A stretch of DNA of 64,000 nucleotides from Fictibacillus macauensis ZFHKF-1. GTDB lineage: Bacteria; Bacillota; Bacilli; Bacillales; Fictibacillaceae. Each line of letters opens with the position of its first letter. Position 1 is the stretch's first letter. Both the position numbers and the translations under genes were made by a program. Under the pieces are notes generated by a model. It was not told the DNA's origin, did not search any database, and worked only from the letters and a program-made list of their open reading frames with translations. The DNA lies in the NCBI RefSeq assembly GCF_000269865.1, contig NZ_AKKV01000020.1, positions 62,001 to 126,000 on the forward strand. Direction: 5' to 3'. This document shows positions 53,615-63,112 of this stretch, piece by piece.

Positions 53615-54799
53615 ATGGAATTGGCAAATCGAGTAAAAGCACTCACACCATCAAGCACGTTAGCAATTACAGCAAAAGCAAATGCGCTAAAAGCAGAAGG
53701 TCATGATGTGATCGGACTCGGAGCAGGCGAGCCTGACTTTAATACGCCGGATCATATTATTGAAGCGGCCTACTCTTCAATGAAAGAAGGACATACGAAA
53801 TACACAGCTTCAGGCGGGATGTTACGCTTAAAAGAGGCCATCGTGAAAAAGTTTCAACGCGACCAACAACTGCAGTACACGCCGCAAGAAATCGTAGTTG
53901 GAACGGGAGCGAAACAATCGCTTTATACGCTATTTCAAGTGTTGCTAAATGAAGGCGATGAAGTGATTATCCCAACGCCTTACTGGGTAAGTTATCCTGA
54001 GCAAGTTAAGTTAGCTGGCGGAGTTCCTCGCTATGTAGAGGGAAAAGAAGAGAATGGTTTTAAAATTACGCCAGAACAACTTTCAGCCGCTATTACGGAA
54101 AAAACAAAAGCAGTCATTATTAACTCACCAAGTAATCCAACAGGTGCTCTGTATGCAAAAGAAGAATTACAGCAACTTGGAGACATTTGCTTACAACATA
54201 ACGTGTTAATTGTATCGGATGAAATTTATGAAAAACTAGTATATGATGGTGCGCAGCACGTATCGATTGCCCAGCTTTCACCAGCGCTTAAAGAGCAAAC
54301 CATCATTATTAATGGTGTATCAAAGTCTCATAGTATGACAGGTTGGCGCATTGGGTATGCCGCAGGGAAGTCTGAAATTATTAAAGCGATGACGAACCTA
54401 GACAGCCATAGCACATCCAATCCTGCAACGCCATCACAATATGCTGCCATTGCTGCCTATGAAGGGACGCAAGAACCGGTAGACATGATGCGGCAAGCCT
54501 TTGGAGAACGTTTAGAGAAAGTGTATAAGGAGCTCGTAACTATTCCTGGATTTACGTGTGTAAAACCACAAGGTGCATTTTACTTATTTCCAAACGTTAC
54601 AGAAGCCGTTGCGCTCACCGGATTTGCTTCAGTAGATGAGTGGGTAGCGGCGTTACTAGAAGAAGAAAAAGTAGCACTCGTTCCTGGCTCTGGTTTTGGT
54701 TCACCACAAAACGTGCGCCTTTCTTATGCAACATCACTGGAAACGTTGCAAGAAGCATTAAAACGTATTCGTCGCTTTATGGATCAAAAAATGAACTAA
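53615..54799 (+). CDS. aspB: Aspartate aminotransferase
   Basis: Class I PLP aminotransferase (Ib subgroup), aspartate to oxaloacetate, 394 aa. N-terminal VIGLGAGEPDFNTPDHI, substrate motif NSPSNPTGALY, PLP lysine in NGVSKSHSMTGWRIGY (near 235) and C-terminal Arg in NVRLSYA are present. AAGGCAGG precedes the ATG. It ends at a self-complementary terminator just before asnS. Confidence 0.95.
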   Translation: MELANRVKALTPSSTLAITAKANALKAEGHDVIGLGAGEPDFNTPDHIIEAAYSSMKEGHTKYTASGGMLRLKEAIVKKFQRDQQLQYTPQEIVVGTGAKQSLYTLFQVLLNEGDEVIIPTPYWVSYPEQVKLAGGVPRYVEGKEENGFKITPEQLSAAITEKTKAVIINSPSNPTGALYAKEELQQLGDICLQHNVLIVSDEIYEKLVYDGAQHVSIAQLSPALKEQTIIINGVSKSHSMTGWRIGYAAGKSEIIKAMTNLDSHSTSNPATPSQYAAIAAYEGTQEPVDMMRQAFGERLEKVYKELVTIPGFTCVKPQGAFYLFPNVTEAVALTGFASVDEWVAALLEEEKVALVPGSGFGSPQNVRLSYATSLETLQEALKRIRRFMDQKMN

Positions 54800-54802
54800 G
54801 CG

Positions 54803-54828
54803 AAAAAGGTGTATATACACCTTTTTCC
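54803..54828 (+). terminator. Hairpin terminator between aspB and asnS
   Basis: AAAAAGGTGTAT (54803-54814) is directly followed by its reverse complement ATACACCTTTTT (54815-54826), a perfect 24-bp palindrome with a T-rich 3' arm. asnS starts 28 bases later with no obvious separate promoter, so the terminator is probably partial. Confidence 0.75.
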
Positions 54829-54853
54829 TACATAGATAACTGGAGGGTATAGC

Positions 54854-56146
54854 GTGAAAACTACAATATCACAACTTAAAAATCACATCGATGAAACGGT
54901 AACGATCGGTGCATGGTTAAGCAACAAACGCTCAAGCGGAAAGATTGCCTTTTTACAACTTCGTGATGGAACAGGCTTCGTTCAAGGTGTTGTTGTTAAA
55001 GCAGAAGTAGAAGAAAGCCTATGGACAACTGCAAAAGGAATGACGCAAGAAACGAGCATGTACGTTACTGGGAAAGTACAAAGCGATGAGCGCTCACAAA
55101 CAGGTGTAGAGCTTGTTGTAACGGACATTACCGTGTTACATGAAGCGGTTGATTACCCGATTACACCAAAAGAGCATGGCACAGAATTTTTAATGGATCA
55201 CCGTCATCTTTGGTTGCGTTCAAAACGTCAACATGCCATTATGAAAGTGCGTAATGAGATCATTCATTCTATGTACGAGTTTTTCCATAACAATGAATTT
55301 ATTAAAGTCGATCCACCGATTTTAACAGGAAGTTCAGCGGAAGGCACAACAACGTTGTTTCATACGAAATATTTTGATGAAGATGCGTATCTTTCACAAA
55401 GTGGTCAGCTGTATATGGAAGCAGCAGCGATGGCACTTGGAAAAGTATTTTCATTTGGACCAACGTTCCGTGCTGAAAAATCTAAAACGCGTCGTCATTT
55501 AATTGAGTTTTGGATGATTGAACCAGAAATGGCGTTTGTCGAGCATGAAGAATCGTTGCAAATTCAAGAGCAGTTCGTAAGTCATGTTGTTCAATCTGTA
55601 CTAGAGCGTTGTCAGCTTGAACTTTCTATTCTTGGTCGAGATGTGTCTAAGCTTGAAAAAGTAAAAGCACCATTCCCACGTATTTCATACGATGATGCGA
55701 TTACGCTTCTAAAAGAAAAAGGCTTTGATGATATTGAGTGGGGTGAAGATTTCGGTGCGCCTCATGAAACAGCGATTGCTGAAAGCTACGAGCAACCGGT
55801 CTTTATTACAAACTATCCGAAAGAAATTAAAGCCTTTTATATGAAACCACACCCAGAGCGTGATGATGTTGTGCTTTGTGCCGACTTAATCGCACCGGAA
55901 GGCTACGGAGAAATCATTGGCGGAAGTCAACGGATTGATGATCTAGATCTTATGAAAGCCCGCTATGAAGAACATGGCTTAACGGATGATGCGTATCGTT
56001 GGTACTTAGAGCTTCGTCAATACGGTAGTGTACCGCACTCTGGCTTTGGATTAGGTCTTGAGCGAACGGTTGCTTGGATTACGGGCGCAGAACACGTTCG
56101 TGAAACGATTCCGTTCCCACGTTTGTTAAACCGTTTATATCCTTGA
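54854..56146 (+). CDS. asnS: Asparaginyl-tRNA synthetase
   Basis: Class IIb synthetase, 430 aa. The N-terminal OB-fold anticodon domain (about 1-110, [23 protein letters not shown]) precedes the catalytic core with motif 2 [21 protein letters not shown] and motif 3 [22 protein letters not shown] precedes the GTG start. No T-box leader is seen upstream. Confidence 0.97.
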   Translation: MKTTISQLKNHIDETVTIGAWLSNKRSSGKIAFLQLRDGTGFVQGVVVKAEVEESLWTTAKGMTQETSMYVTGKVQSDERSQTGVELVVTDITVLHEAVDYPITPKEHGTEFLMDHRHLWLRSKRQHAIMKVRNEIIHSMYEFFHNNEFIKVDPPILTGSSAEGTTTLFHTKYFDEDAYLSQSGQLYMEAAAMALGKVFSFGPTFRAEKSKTRRHLIEFWMIEPEMAFVEHEESLQIQEQFVSHVVQSVLERCQLELSILGRDVSKLEKVKAPFPRISYDDAITLLKEKGFDDIEWGEDFGAPHETAIAESYEQPVFITNYPKEIKAFYMKPHPERDDVVLCADLIAPEGYGEIIGGSQRIDDLDLMKARYEEHGLTDDAYRWYLELRQYGSVPHSGFGLGLERTVAWITGAEHVRETIPFPRLLNRLYP

Positions 56147-56158
56147 TTTCACTTTTCA

Positions 56159-56196
56159 CTGAGAAAAAACCTCCTTTTTGGAGGTTTTTTTCTCAG
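56159..56196 (+). terminator. Terminator of asnS
   Basis: CTGAGAAAAAACCTCC and GGAGGTTTTTTTCTCAG form a long hairpin with internal Ts. Confidence 0.85.
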
Positions 56197-56209
56197 TAAA
56201 AGCGCACAT

Positions 56210-56237
56210 TTGTAAAGTAAGGACAACATGATATACT
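56210..56237 (+). promoter_or_regulatory. Promoter of dnaD-nth-ypoC
   Basis: TTGTAA (56210-56215), 16 bases, TATACT (56232-56237) with an upstream TG. Confidence 0.55.
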
Positions 56238-56258
56238 AAAATGAAAGGGGGGGATTCC

Positions 56259-56972
56259 GTGGAAAAAGCAATCCTTTTTAAATGGCTATCGGCAGGAACC
56301 ATCTCTATTCCCCACGTATTGTTTCAACATTATCGAGACATTGGCTTAGAAGATGATGAATGCATGCTTCTACTCCATGTTCATACGTTTATAGAGTCTA
56401 AAAATCCGTTTCCAACGCCAGAGCAGTTGGCAGAACGCATGAGTTTATCGAGTAGTCGATGCATCGTATTATTACGCAAGCTCGTTCAACACGGCTACTT
56501 ACAAATTCAACAATATGAGGAAAAAGAGAACCATATGTATTACGAAGCTTACTCACTCAATGCTTTGTGGGAAAAGCTCGTCGATCATCTTTCGCAAGAA
56601 ACGGCTTCCAACGCACAAGAAGCGCAACTTGCACAAGAAAGTAACTTGTATACCATTTATGAAGGGGAATTTGGTCGTCCGCTTTCACCAATGGAATGTG
56701 AAACGTTAAAGATTTGGCTCGATCAAGACCATCATTCCCCAGAGCTGATCACGGCTGCATTAAAAGAAGCAGTGATTACTGGGAAGGTGAACTTTCGTTA
56801 CATTGATCGCATACTGTTTGAATGGAAAAAAAACAATGTGACGACCGCGCAACAAGCGCGTGAACATGGAGAAAAATTTCGAAATTATCAAGGCAAAAAA
56901 GCCGTTCGTTCCGATTCAGCGCCACCACAACAACCTATTTCTGCGCCAATGTACAATTGGTTGGATCAATAA
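56259..56972 (+). CDS. dnaD: DNA replication initiation protein DnaD
   Basis: Primosomal protein that acts with DnaA, DnaB and DnaI in loading the replicative helicase, 237 aa. N-terminal winged helix (about 1-95, TPEQLAERMSLSSSRCIVLLRKL), linker, then the C-terminal DDBH2 domain (YEGEFGRPLSPMECETLKIW through FRYIDRILFEWKKNN). The GTG at 56259 has AAAGGGGGGG just upstream; the ATG at 56241 is part of that site region. nth follows after 23 bases. Confidence 0.93.
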   Translation: MEKAILFKWLSAGTISIPHVLFQHYRDIGLEDDECMLLLHVHTFIESKNPFPTPEQLAERMSLSSSRCIVLLRKLVQHGYLQIQQYEEKENHMYYEAYSLNALWEKLVDHLSQETASNAQEAQLAQESNLYTIYEGEFGRPLSPMECETLKIWLDQDHHSPELITAALKEAVITGKVNFRYIDRILFEWKKNNVTTAQQAREHGEKFRNYQGKKAVRSDSAPPQQPISAPMYNWLDQ

Positions 56973-56995
56973 CGAAGCGAAAGGGTCGACAGGAT

Positions 56996-57670
56996 ATGTT
57001 AACAAAACAACAAATTGCTACGTGTCTTGATGTGATGGGTGAGATGTTTCCTGATGCACATTGTGAACTTACGCACAGCAATCCATTTGAATTAACCATT
57101 GCCGTGCTCTTATCAGCGCAATGTACAGATGCACTTGTCAATAAAGTAACGCCAGGCTTGTTTGCAAAATATAAAACCCCAAGTGATTATCTGATGGTAT
57201 CGCTAGAAGAGCTTCAAGAGGATATTCGGTCAATCGGTTTGTATCGTAACAAAGCGAAAAACATACAAAAACTGTGTCAACTTCTGCTCTCTGATTACGG
57301 TGGCGAGGTACCTAGAGACCGCGATGAGCTAACAAAGCTTCCGGGTGTTGGCCGTAAAACCGCCAATGTCGTCGTCTCTGTGGCGTTTGGCATACCAGCG
57401 ATTGCTGTCGACACACACGTAGAACGTGTCTCCAAGCGGTTAGGATTTTGTCGGTGGAAAGACTCGGTGTTACAAGTAGAAGAAACGCTTATGCGTAAAA
57501 TTCCTAAAGAAGAATGGGCGGTAAGTCATCATCGCTTTATTTTCTTCGGACGCTATCACTGCAAAGCACAACGACCACAATGTCCAGAATGCCCATTATT
57601 ACCGCTATGTCGCGAAGGAAAAAAACGCATGAAGGCAACGGGAGTGATTCCACTTCGTGCAACCACGTAA
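56996..57670 (+). CDS. nth: Endonuclease III
   Basis: Base-excision-repair DNA glycosylase/AP lyase for oxidised pyrimidines, 224 aa. The HhH motif LPGVGRKTANVV holds the catalytic Lys, VDTHVERVSKRLG the catalytic Asp, and the C-terminal C-x6-C-x2-C-x5-C cluster binds [4Fe-4S]. I chose the ATG at 56996. It overlaps ypoC by 14 bases. Confidence 0.96.
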   Translation: MLTKQQIATCLDVMGEMFPDAHCELTHSNPFELTIAVLLSAQCTDALVNKVTPGLFAKYKTPSDYLMVSLEELQEDIRSIGLYRNKAKNIQKLCQLLLSDYGGEVPRDRDELTKLPGVGRKTANVVVSVAFGIPAIAVDTHVERVSKRLGFCRWKDSVLQVEETLMRKIPKEEWAVSHHRFIFFGRYHCKAQRPQCPECPLLPLCREGKKRMKATGVIPLRATT

Positions 57671-58142
57671 TTTTCTAAATGAGCCGCTTTTTGCACCTGA
57701 ACATTTCACCGAACATTATGCCCTGGTTCCTTTTCAAGAAGAACGAGCGTATTTAGCGGGAGTAGGGCCGTCACCGCTTCAACAGCATCGCGAAGTAATG
57801 CTACGAAAGGCCCAAAAATGGCATGACGCCGAAGACCTCATCTCTTCTTTTTTTGCAAAGCGACAAGGCAACAAAGCAAAGCCTTACGTGCTGTATCATA
57901 TGAGTGAATGGCTACAAATGCTCTACTGGTGCAATCAGGAGCTCCTTAGTGCAAACAGCGCCTGGCAACAACAGCTTGCCTCTTTTTCTGTTACCGTGAT
58001 GAATGCAGAAGAACGTATGGCTGTTGTGTTAGCACAACCGCATCACTATATTGCCTTTGTTGTGTTGCGAGAACTTTTTTTAGAATTAGAAAAAAAAATA
58101 GCACTGTTAAAAGGCAAACACGCATCATTACGGAGACAGTAA
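57657..58142 (+). CDS. ypoC: Hypothetical protein YpoC
   Basis: 161 aa, helical, starting at a GTG inside the nth 3' end. It shares position and approximate size with B. subtilis YpoC, downstream of nth. Visible segments include FFAKRQGNKAKPYVLYHMSEWLQMLYWCNQ and a basic C-terminal KLKGKHASLRRQ-like tail. Function unknown; constant linkage to nth suggests coexpression only. A bidirectional terminator follows. Confidence 0.8.
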   Translation: MQPRNFLNEPLFAPEHFTEHYALVPFQEERAYLAGVGPSPLQQHREVMLRKAQKWHDAEDLISSFFAKRQGNKAKPYVLYHMSEWLQMLYWCNQELLSANSAWQQQLASFSVTVMNAEERMAVVLAQPHHYIAFVVLRELFLELEKKIALLKGKHASLRRQ

Positions 58143-58159
58143 TGTTGCGGTTCCCGCCT

Positions 58160-58206
58160 ACAAAAAAGGACCTAATCATGCGCTGATGATTAGGTCCTTT
58201 TTTGTA
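58160..58206. terminator. Bidirectional terminator between ypoC and ponA
   Basis: AAAAAAGGACCTAATCAT pairs perfectly with ATGATTAGGTCCTTTTTT around GCGCTG. It serves both convergent transcripts. Confidence 0.93.
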
Positions 58207-58208
58207 GT

Positions 58209-60737
58209 TTACGGTGTTTCAGGAGGAGCGGGTGGAGTTTCAGCGGGAGGTGGTGTTTCGGGTATTTGCTCCTCACTAGGCTTCTTCTTTTTCTTTTTTT
58301 GTTCCTTTTGGTTCGGTTCGTTTGGCTGTTGCGGTGGTTCACGATTTGGTGTAGGCTCGGGTTGGGTCGGTTTAGGTGGTTCTGACTGCTGCGGTGTTGA
58401 TGACGCCTGACGTTTCACAGTAATACTAGTAGTAGCTGCATCACTTTCTTGACCAGACGCATCGAGCGTTGTTACTGAAAATACATACGTTTTTCCTTGC
58501 TCAGGAGAAGAGAGGATAAACGTCGGATCATTTACGAGCTCTTCATTTCCCGGTTCTCCTTCTACCGTATACGTTATGCGATAGGAGGTGTCTTTCATGG
58601 CAACTTTGTCCCATGTGACGCGCACTTCATTTTTACCAGCATCAAACGTCGCACGTAAGCCGGTTACTTTTGGTGGTTTCGTATACGTTTCTGAAACCGT
58701 TGCAGGCTCAGTGCCTTTAACGAATAACTCTTTGCTTCGTTGACTAGAAGGTGTATAAGGACCTGCTTTTTTATTGGTTCCTTTTTCCATAATCACTTCG
58801 GTAACCGAGTCAGGTTTTTTAAACGAAGTTCCCTCATGATGAAGCTGACTCATAATTTGTTTAAATAACTTTTTACTATATTGTTGTTGTTGATTCGTTA
58901 AATAATGAACCCCATCTTTATCTTTATAATTATCATACCCTGTCCACACAGCAGCTGTATAGGACGTAGAGTAACCAGCCATCCAGGCATCAACGGCGGC
59001 GCTTTTTGGAATGTTATACTTTTTGCGTAAATCAGCTGAAAAGTTCGTTGTTCCTGTTTTCCCCGCTAGATCTAAGCCGCTAATATTAACCGTTCTACCC
59101 GTTCCTGATTTCACTACATCGCGCAGCATATCGGTAATCATATAAGCTGTATAGTCTTTCATAGCCGTTTTTGTTACAGATGGAGGCTTAATTTCCTCTC
59201 CATCCGCTGTGACTACTTTGACGATGGTTGTTGGGCTTGTATAACGCCCATTATTACCAAACGCTGCATAAGCACCGGCCATTTCTAGAGGTGTAATGCC
59301 TCGCCGAAAGCCACCGATCGCATAGGCTGGAGACGCGTCTTTAATATTAATTCCAATATTATGAGCAAAGGCGACAGTTCGCTTGTTGCCTACTTCAAGA
59401 TACGTACGTACAGCAGGTGTGTTTTCGGAATTAATAACAGCTTCGCGCATCGTCACTTCGCCAAAATGTTCATTGTTAAAATTATGAATGGTAGAGCCAT
59501 TCACGGTAATTGGCGAATCTTTCAATAAATGAGCTGTATCCCATTTAAGATGTTCAATGGCCGGACCATAGTCTAAAATAGGCTTGATGGTAGACCCTGG
59601 TTGTCGATAATTGCTTGAAGCATAGTAGGCACTCAATACATTTTTCTCTCGGCCGGATCCGACGGCTCGAATGCCACCGCTTTTCGTATCAACGAGCACT
59701 GTGCCAGATTGCAATTTTTTATTTTCATTGCGTAAAAAAGGCGCATTTTGTAACGCATCTTCAACGACTTGTTGCGCATGTTGATCCATATTTGTATAGA
59801 TTTTTAAACCGTCAGCATACGGATCAAACGATGCGGTTTCTTGTAATTGCTTTAAATCTTTAATCACTTGCTGTAAGTAGGCTTCATGAACGCGTGTTTC
59901 TTTTAATTTTCCTTCTCGTAAGCCATCTTTAATTGATGTATTTTGCGCTTTTTGTGATTCTTCTTTTGTGATAAACCCGTATTTTTCCATTTGTCGCAAA
60001 ACAACATTTCGGCGTTCTTGGGCCGCTTTTGGATGAAGAAGAGGATCATAGCTGCTTGGCGCTTTTGGTAGTCCTGCCAGCAAAGCCGCTTGATGTACTT
60101 TTAAATGACGCAAAGAATCGGTATTAAAATACGTTTTCGCAGCCGTTCCCAATCCATACGCACGATGGCCAAAATAGATGCGATTTAAATACAATTCTAA
60201 AATCTCATCTTTGGAGTAGTTTCGTTCAAGCCGCAGTGCTAAGTACGCTTCTTGAATTTTTCGTGTAATTGATTTTTTGCCAGATAGCAGCGTGTTTTTC
60301 ACTACTTGCTGGGTAATGGTGCTGCCGCCTTCAGATCCAAATCCTCCCGTTACATTGGCAAGTGCAGCTCCAAATATGCGCCGAATATCAATGCCTGGAT
60401 GACGATAAAAACGCACATCCTCGACAGCAATAAAGGCATTTTTAACAACGGGAGGGACGTCTTTTATGTTAGCATTCACTCGATCTTGTTCATTAAAAAG
60501 TGACGTTACCCGCTTGCCATCTTTATCAAAAATTTGTGAAGAAACGGGCGTTTTTAATTTTTCTGGATCGAGAGATGGAGAACGAACAATGATGAGGCCA
60601 ATGCCAATGATTCCAATAAGCACGCAAACAAGTAGTATGGATAGTAGCGTTTTAAAAAAGCGAAACGGGCGTTTTTTTTTCGGAAGTTGATCTCCTTCTG
60701 CTTGGCGACGTTCTTGCCGCGATTTATAATTCGCCAT
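58209..60737 (-). CDS. ponA: Class A penicillin-binding protein 1 (PonA)
   Basis: Bifunctional peptidoglycan glycosyltransferase/transpeptidase, about 842 aa from ATG 60737. Order: basic N-terminal tail, one membrane segment (about 29-51), GT51 domain (EDVRFYRHPGIDIRRI, GGSTITQQVVKN, LNRIYFGHRAYG), transpeptidase with SxxK (PGSTIKPIL), SxN (SENTPAVRT) and KTGTT, then a fibronectin-III-like domain (about 700-785) and a Pro/Lys-rich tail of about 60 residues. An ATG at 60764 is the other possible start; neither has an ideal ribosome-binding site. It lies downstream of recU, as in B. subtilis. Confidence 0.94.
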   Translation of the reverse strand: MANYKSRQERRQAEGDQLPKKKRPFRFFKTLLSILLVCVLIGIIGIGLIIVRSPSLDPEKLKTPVSSQIFDKDGKRVTSLFNEQDRVNANIKDVPPVVKNAFIAVEDVRFYRHPGIDIRRIFGAALANVTGGFGSEGGSTITQQVVKNTLLSGKKSITRKIQEAYLALRLERNYSKDEILELYLNRIYFGHRAYGLGTAAKTYFNTDSLRHLKVHQAALLAGLPKAPSSYDPLLHPKAAQERRNVVLRQMEKYGFITKEESQKAQNTSIKDGLREGKLKETRVHEAYLQQVIKDLKQLQETASFDPYADGLKIYTNMDQHAQQVVEDALQNAPFLRNENKKLQSGTVLVDTKSGGIRAVGSGREKNVLSAYYASSNYRQPGSTIKPILDYGPAIEHLKWDTAHLLKDSPITVNGSTIHNFNNEHFGEVTMREAVINSENTPAVRTYLEVGNKRTVAFAHNIGINIKDASPAYAIGGFRRGITPLEMAGAYAAFGNNGRYTSPTTIVKVVTADGEEIKPPSVTKTAMKDYTAYMITDMLRDVVKSGTGRTVNISGLDLAGKTGTTNFSADLRKKYNIPKSAAVDAWMAGYSTSYTAAVWTGYDNYKDKDGVHYLTNQQQQYSKKLFKQIMSQLHHEGTSFKKPDSVTEVIMEKGTNKKAGPYTPSSQRSKELFVKGTEPATVSETYTKPPKVTGLRATFDAGKNEVRVTWDKVAMKDTSYRITYTVEGEPGNEELVNDPTFILSSPEQGKTYVFSVTTLDASGQESDAATTSITVKRQASSTPQQSEPPKPTQPEPTPNREPPQQPNEPNQKEQKKKKKKPSEEQIPETPPPAETPPAPPETP

Positions 60738-60832
60738 AAGTTCTGTACCAACCTTTCGTAACATGCGGTTTCTTGTACAGTATTGATTATTTCTTAAATG
60801 GCGAATAATTATGAACGCATTTTAGCACGGTG

Positions 60833-61441
60833 CTAGGAAAAGTAGAGCGCATCAACAGCTTGTAAATAATGGATTCTTGGAGAAATGCCAGTTTTAATGC
60901 GTATTCCTTCTTTTTCAATGCTATTTTTTGGGATTGATTTCCTGTTATTTTCTTGATCTTTCCAGTATGTAGATACGAGTTGACTATCTACTAAATAATG
61001 TTCATCTGTTGTAGAAAAACGAAGAATGACAAATGCTAGGCCACCATGAGCGGTAACGGCATCCATATGATGAATTTGATGCTCATGAAAGTTGCGCAGT
61101 GGAAAGGAGGTTTTATTTTTCGTTTCCTTTGCTTCAAAATCGATGTACCTTCCTTTATAGATGCCATTATAATCGGTCGTGGATGCTAATTTAAAATACG
61201 CTTCTTTAATTACTGCAGCGGAGCGTTTTGGATATTCCACATGAACGATTTGTACAGGTGTTGGTTTTTTATGGATAATAGCAATATCATTTTTTAAATA
61301 ATAATCATTGCTCTTATTTAAATCTTCTTCAAGTGTCATCCCTCGATTGCCATAAGAAATAGACGCCTTTTTCGGCGCTAGCGAGCCAGTAGACGACGTG
61401 ATTGGTCGTTTTTTTCCATTCGGATATTGAAAAGCGGTCAC
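60833..61441 (-). CDS. recU: Holliday junction resolvase RecU
   Basis: Resolves recombination intermediates and modulates RecA, about 202 aa. Conserved blocks are YGNRGMTLEEDLNKSNDYYL, VEYPKRSAAVIKEAYFK, the catalytic DFEAKETKNKTSFPL and FHEHQIHHM. I chose the GTG at 61441; a GTG at 61450 (three codons earlier) is equally possible, with GAAAGGA too close to it. It is cotranscribed with ponA, 95 bases downstream. Confidence 0.94.
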   Translation of the reverse strand: MTAFQYPNGKKRPITSSTGSLAPKKASISYGNRGMTLEEDLNKSNDYYLKNDIAIIHKKPTPVQIVHVEYPKRSAAVIKEAYFKLASTTDYNGIYKGRYIDFEAKETKNKTSFPLRNFHEHQIHHMDAVTAHGGLAFVILRFSTTDEHYLVDSQLVSTYWKDQENNRKSIPKNSIEKEGIRIKTGISPRIHYLQAVDALYFS

Positions 61442-61479
61442 GTTCCTCACATCCTTTCTTTGTTATGAAATAGATAATG

Positions 61480-61515
61480 CAAGAAAGCTCACCTCTAGAA
61501 GGCGAGCTTTTTTTT
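61480..61515 (-). terminator. Terminator downstream of the glutaredoxin-like gene
   Basis: AAGCTCACCT and AGGCGAGCTT form the stem. On the minus strand it is followed by TTTCTT; on the plus strand a longer T run is present. Confidence 0.65.
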
Positions 61516-61524
61516 AGCTTGGTG

Positions 61525-61770
61525 TTAAGAGTCGCATAGCGCGGCTGTTAGTTGATCCTCATCGAAGCCGAGAATGATGTGTTGCTGATCTCCATCGGCA
61601 ACAACAGTGACGGGCGTTTGGGAAGCTCCTAAGGCCATAACTTCGTTCATATAAGTAGGATTACTTCGAATGTCGCGCTCTTCAAAGGTGATTTGTTGCG
61701 CCTTTAACCATTCTTTTTCCGCAAAACAGGGCGGGCAGGTTGGTTGTGTGTAAATAATGACGTTTTTCAT
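61525..61770 (-). CDS. Glutaredoxin-like (NrdH-type) thiol protein
   Basis: 81-aa thioredoxin-fold protein. N-terminal VIIYTQPTCPPC carries a CPPC redox motif at about 12-15. GASQTPVTVVAD holds the cis-Pro, and GFDEDQL the C-terminal GxxxxxL pattern of NrdH/glutaredoxins. GGAGG lies 11 bases before the ATG. It is upstream of recU on the same strand, with a terminator between. The electron donor cannot be read from sequence; in a bacillithiol user it may work with thioredoxin reductase or bacillithiol. Confidence 0.85.
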   Translation of the reverse strand: MKNVIIYTQPTCPPCFAEKEWLKAQQITFEERDIRSNPTYMNEVMALGASQTPVTVVADGDQQHIILGFDEDQLTAALCDS

Positions 61771-61876
61771 GAGCTAAAATTCCTCCGGTCGTTTTTTTCA
61801 TTTTACCGTGTTTTTCAAATCCAAACAAATATTTTAGAAACAAATGTAGACACTTAAGAAAAAGGAGCGAAGCGTT

Positions 61877-62824
61877 ATGGTAACAACAGATGAACTCATC
61901 GATGCCATTGAATCAGAATGTAAGCGTGGCAATCGAGATAATATTTCACGTACCGTATTTTATGAGCGTTTTTATAAACGTCATTCTGAAATAAAATGGG
62001 CCCATTTAGCTTCCATTGTCTCGAGAAATGCAGGCTATAACATGTGTGATTTGGCTTCTTCATGGTTGCAACGAGCGATCTCACCTGCGCACCGCCAGCA
62101 GTTGTTTTTAACGTATGAACGCGCAAATTGGCTTATTTTTTCAGATGCCTATCCGCAACTTTTGTTGTATGAAGTGAGTAAAATGAAAGGAGAACCTTTA
62201 TTTCACCTTTTACCTGCGCTGAATGTTAGTTTGTTCATGCAACAAGAGTGGCAACGGTTTTGGGATACGCACGATGAAGAACGACTTTGGACAGCACTCA
62301 TCATTAATGAACAGCATCTCATTCAGCTACCGGTTATTGAATCACCTTTATATAAACGACAAGTATTTGAGTCCATTCCTTACCATTTACAAGACTGGCT
62401 TCATTTCAGTTCAGTTTTATTTCCTACGCTGCAAGGAGAATTGTATGGGTTTTCCGTGCATGGCTTTAGAAAAGTAAAAAACCGCATTCACCTCGGCCGA
62501 AATTTAGCTGCTCTTTTAGTGCAATCTTCTCATGCTTCTTCATTTTCCGCGTTTAGCGATGTTGTTCCACATACAGGCTGCCGCTCTGATTATGAGCAGT
62601 TTAGTCAGTTGCCAACTGAGCGAAAACGAACCCTTTTACGCAAGGAGTTTCCACTTGTAGCCCATAAACGGCCTTCGCTTTGTGATTGGTACAGTAAGGG
62701 ACAATCGCTTGAACATTATTTTCGACCTTTATCGATGCCAAAAGTACAAAATTTGACACGTTGGTATCGTAATAAAGAGTGTCAATTACAAATCGGCATT
62801 CTTCTTCAAGAATGGTGGCTATGA
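61877..62824 (+). CDS. yppC: DUF2515 family protein YppC
   Basis: 315 aa, close to B. subtilis YppC (about 320 aa). The sequence is helical with aromatic-rich stretches (ERANWLIFSDAYPQLLLYEVSK, HLQDWLHFSSVLFPTLQGELYG) and no signal peptide. No catalytic motif is recognised. AAGGAGCG precedes the ATG. Function unknown. Same relative location beside recU as in B. subtilis. Confidence 0.85.
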   Translation: MVTTDELIDAIESECKRGNRDNISRTVFYERFYKRHSEIKWAHLASIVSRNAGYNMCDLASSWLQRAISPAHRQQLFLTYERANWLIFSDAYPQLLLYEVSKMKGEPLFHLLPALNVSLFMQQEWQRFWDTHDEERLWTALIINEQHLIQLPVIESPLYKRQVFESIPYHLQDWLHFSSVLFPTLQGELYGFSVHGFRKVKNRIHLGRNLAALLVQSSHASSFSAFSDVVPHTGCRSDYEQFSQLPTERKRTLLRKEFPLVAHKRPSLCDWYSKGQSLEHYFRPLSMPKVQNLTRWYRNKECQLQIGILLQEWWL

Positions 62825-62839
62825 AGCGTTTTTAACCAT

Positions 62840-62880
62840 AAAAAAAACGAGCGCATGAACAATCTTCGCTCGTTTTTTTA
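62840..62880. terminator. Bidirectional terminator between yppC and the small minus-strand gene
   Basis: AAAAAAACGAGCG and CGCTCGTTTTTTT are the arms, with T runs on both strands. Confidence 0.9.
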
Positions 62881-62888
62881 CGCGTTCC

Positions 62889-63017
62889 TTATGTAGAAGG
62901 TGTATTAGGACCTTCTAGTTTTTTATCTCCATAGCCTTCTTGAGGTTCTTGTTCCTTGCTGTTACTCCACGTTTCTTGCTTTTGTTCTAAACTATCGGAA
63001 TGTTGTTGCTCTGTCAT
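62889..63017 (-). CDS. Small hydrophilic protein of 42 aa
   Basis: Begins MTEQQHSDSLEQKQETWSNS and ends GYGDKKLEGPNTPST. Glu, Gln, Lys and Ser dominate; there is no Cys, signal peptide or membrane segment. A consensus AGGAGGTG site lies 8-9 bases before the ATG, and a strong bidirectional terminator follows the stop, so it is very probably a real gene. I do not recognise the family. Its composition and lone setting resemble YpzI and other small spore-former proteins, which is only a hint. Confidence 0.75.
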   Translation of the reverse strand: MTEQQHSDSLEQKQETWSNSKEQEPQEGYGDKKLEGPNTPST

Positions 63018-63112
63018 CTCATTTCACCTCCTGTCTCTAGTGTGAAACAAATGAGGTGTTTTCATTCAGATGCCGTCGAAAGAAGAGAGAGGATGAGGAA
63101 AACCACTTTCTT

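Noticed and set aside
54800-54853. T-box riboswitch ahead of asnS
   Set aside because: The gap is only 54 bases and holds one palindromic terminator; there is no room for a T-box.
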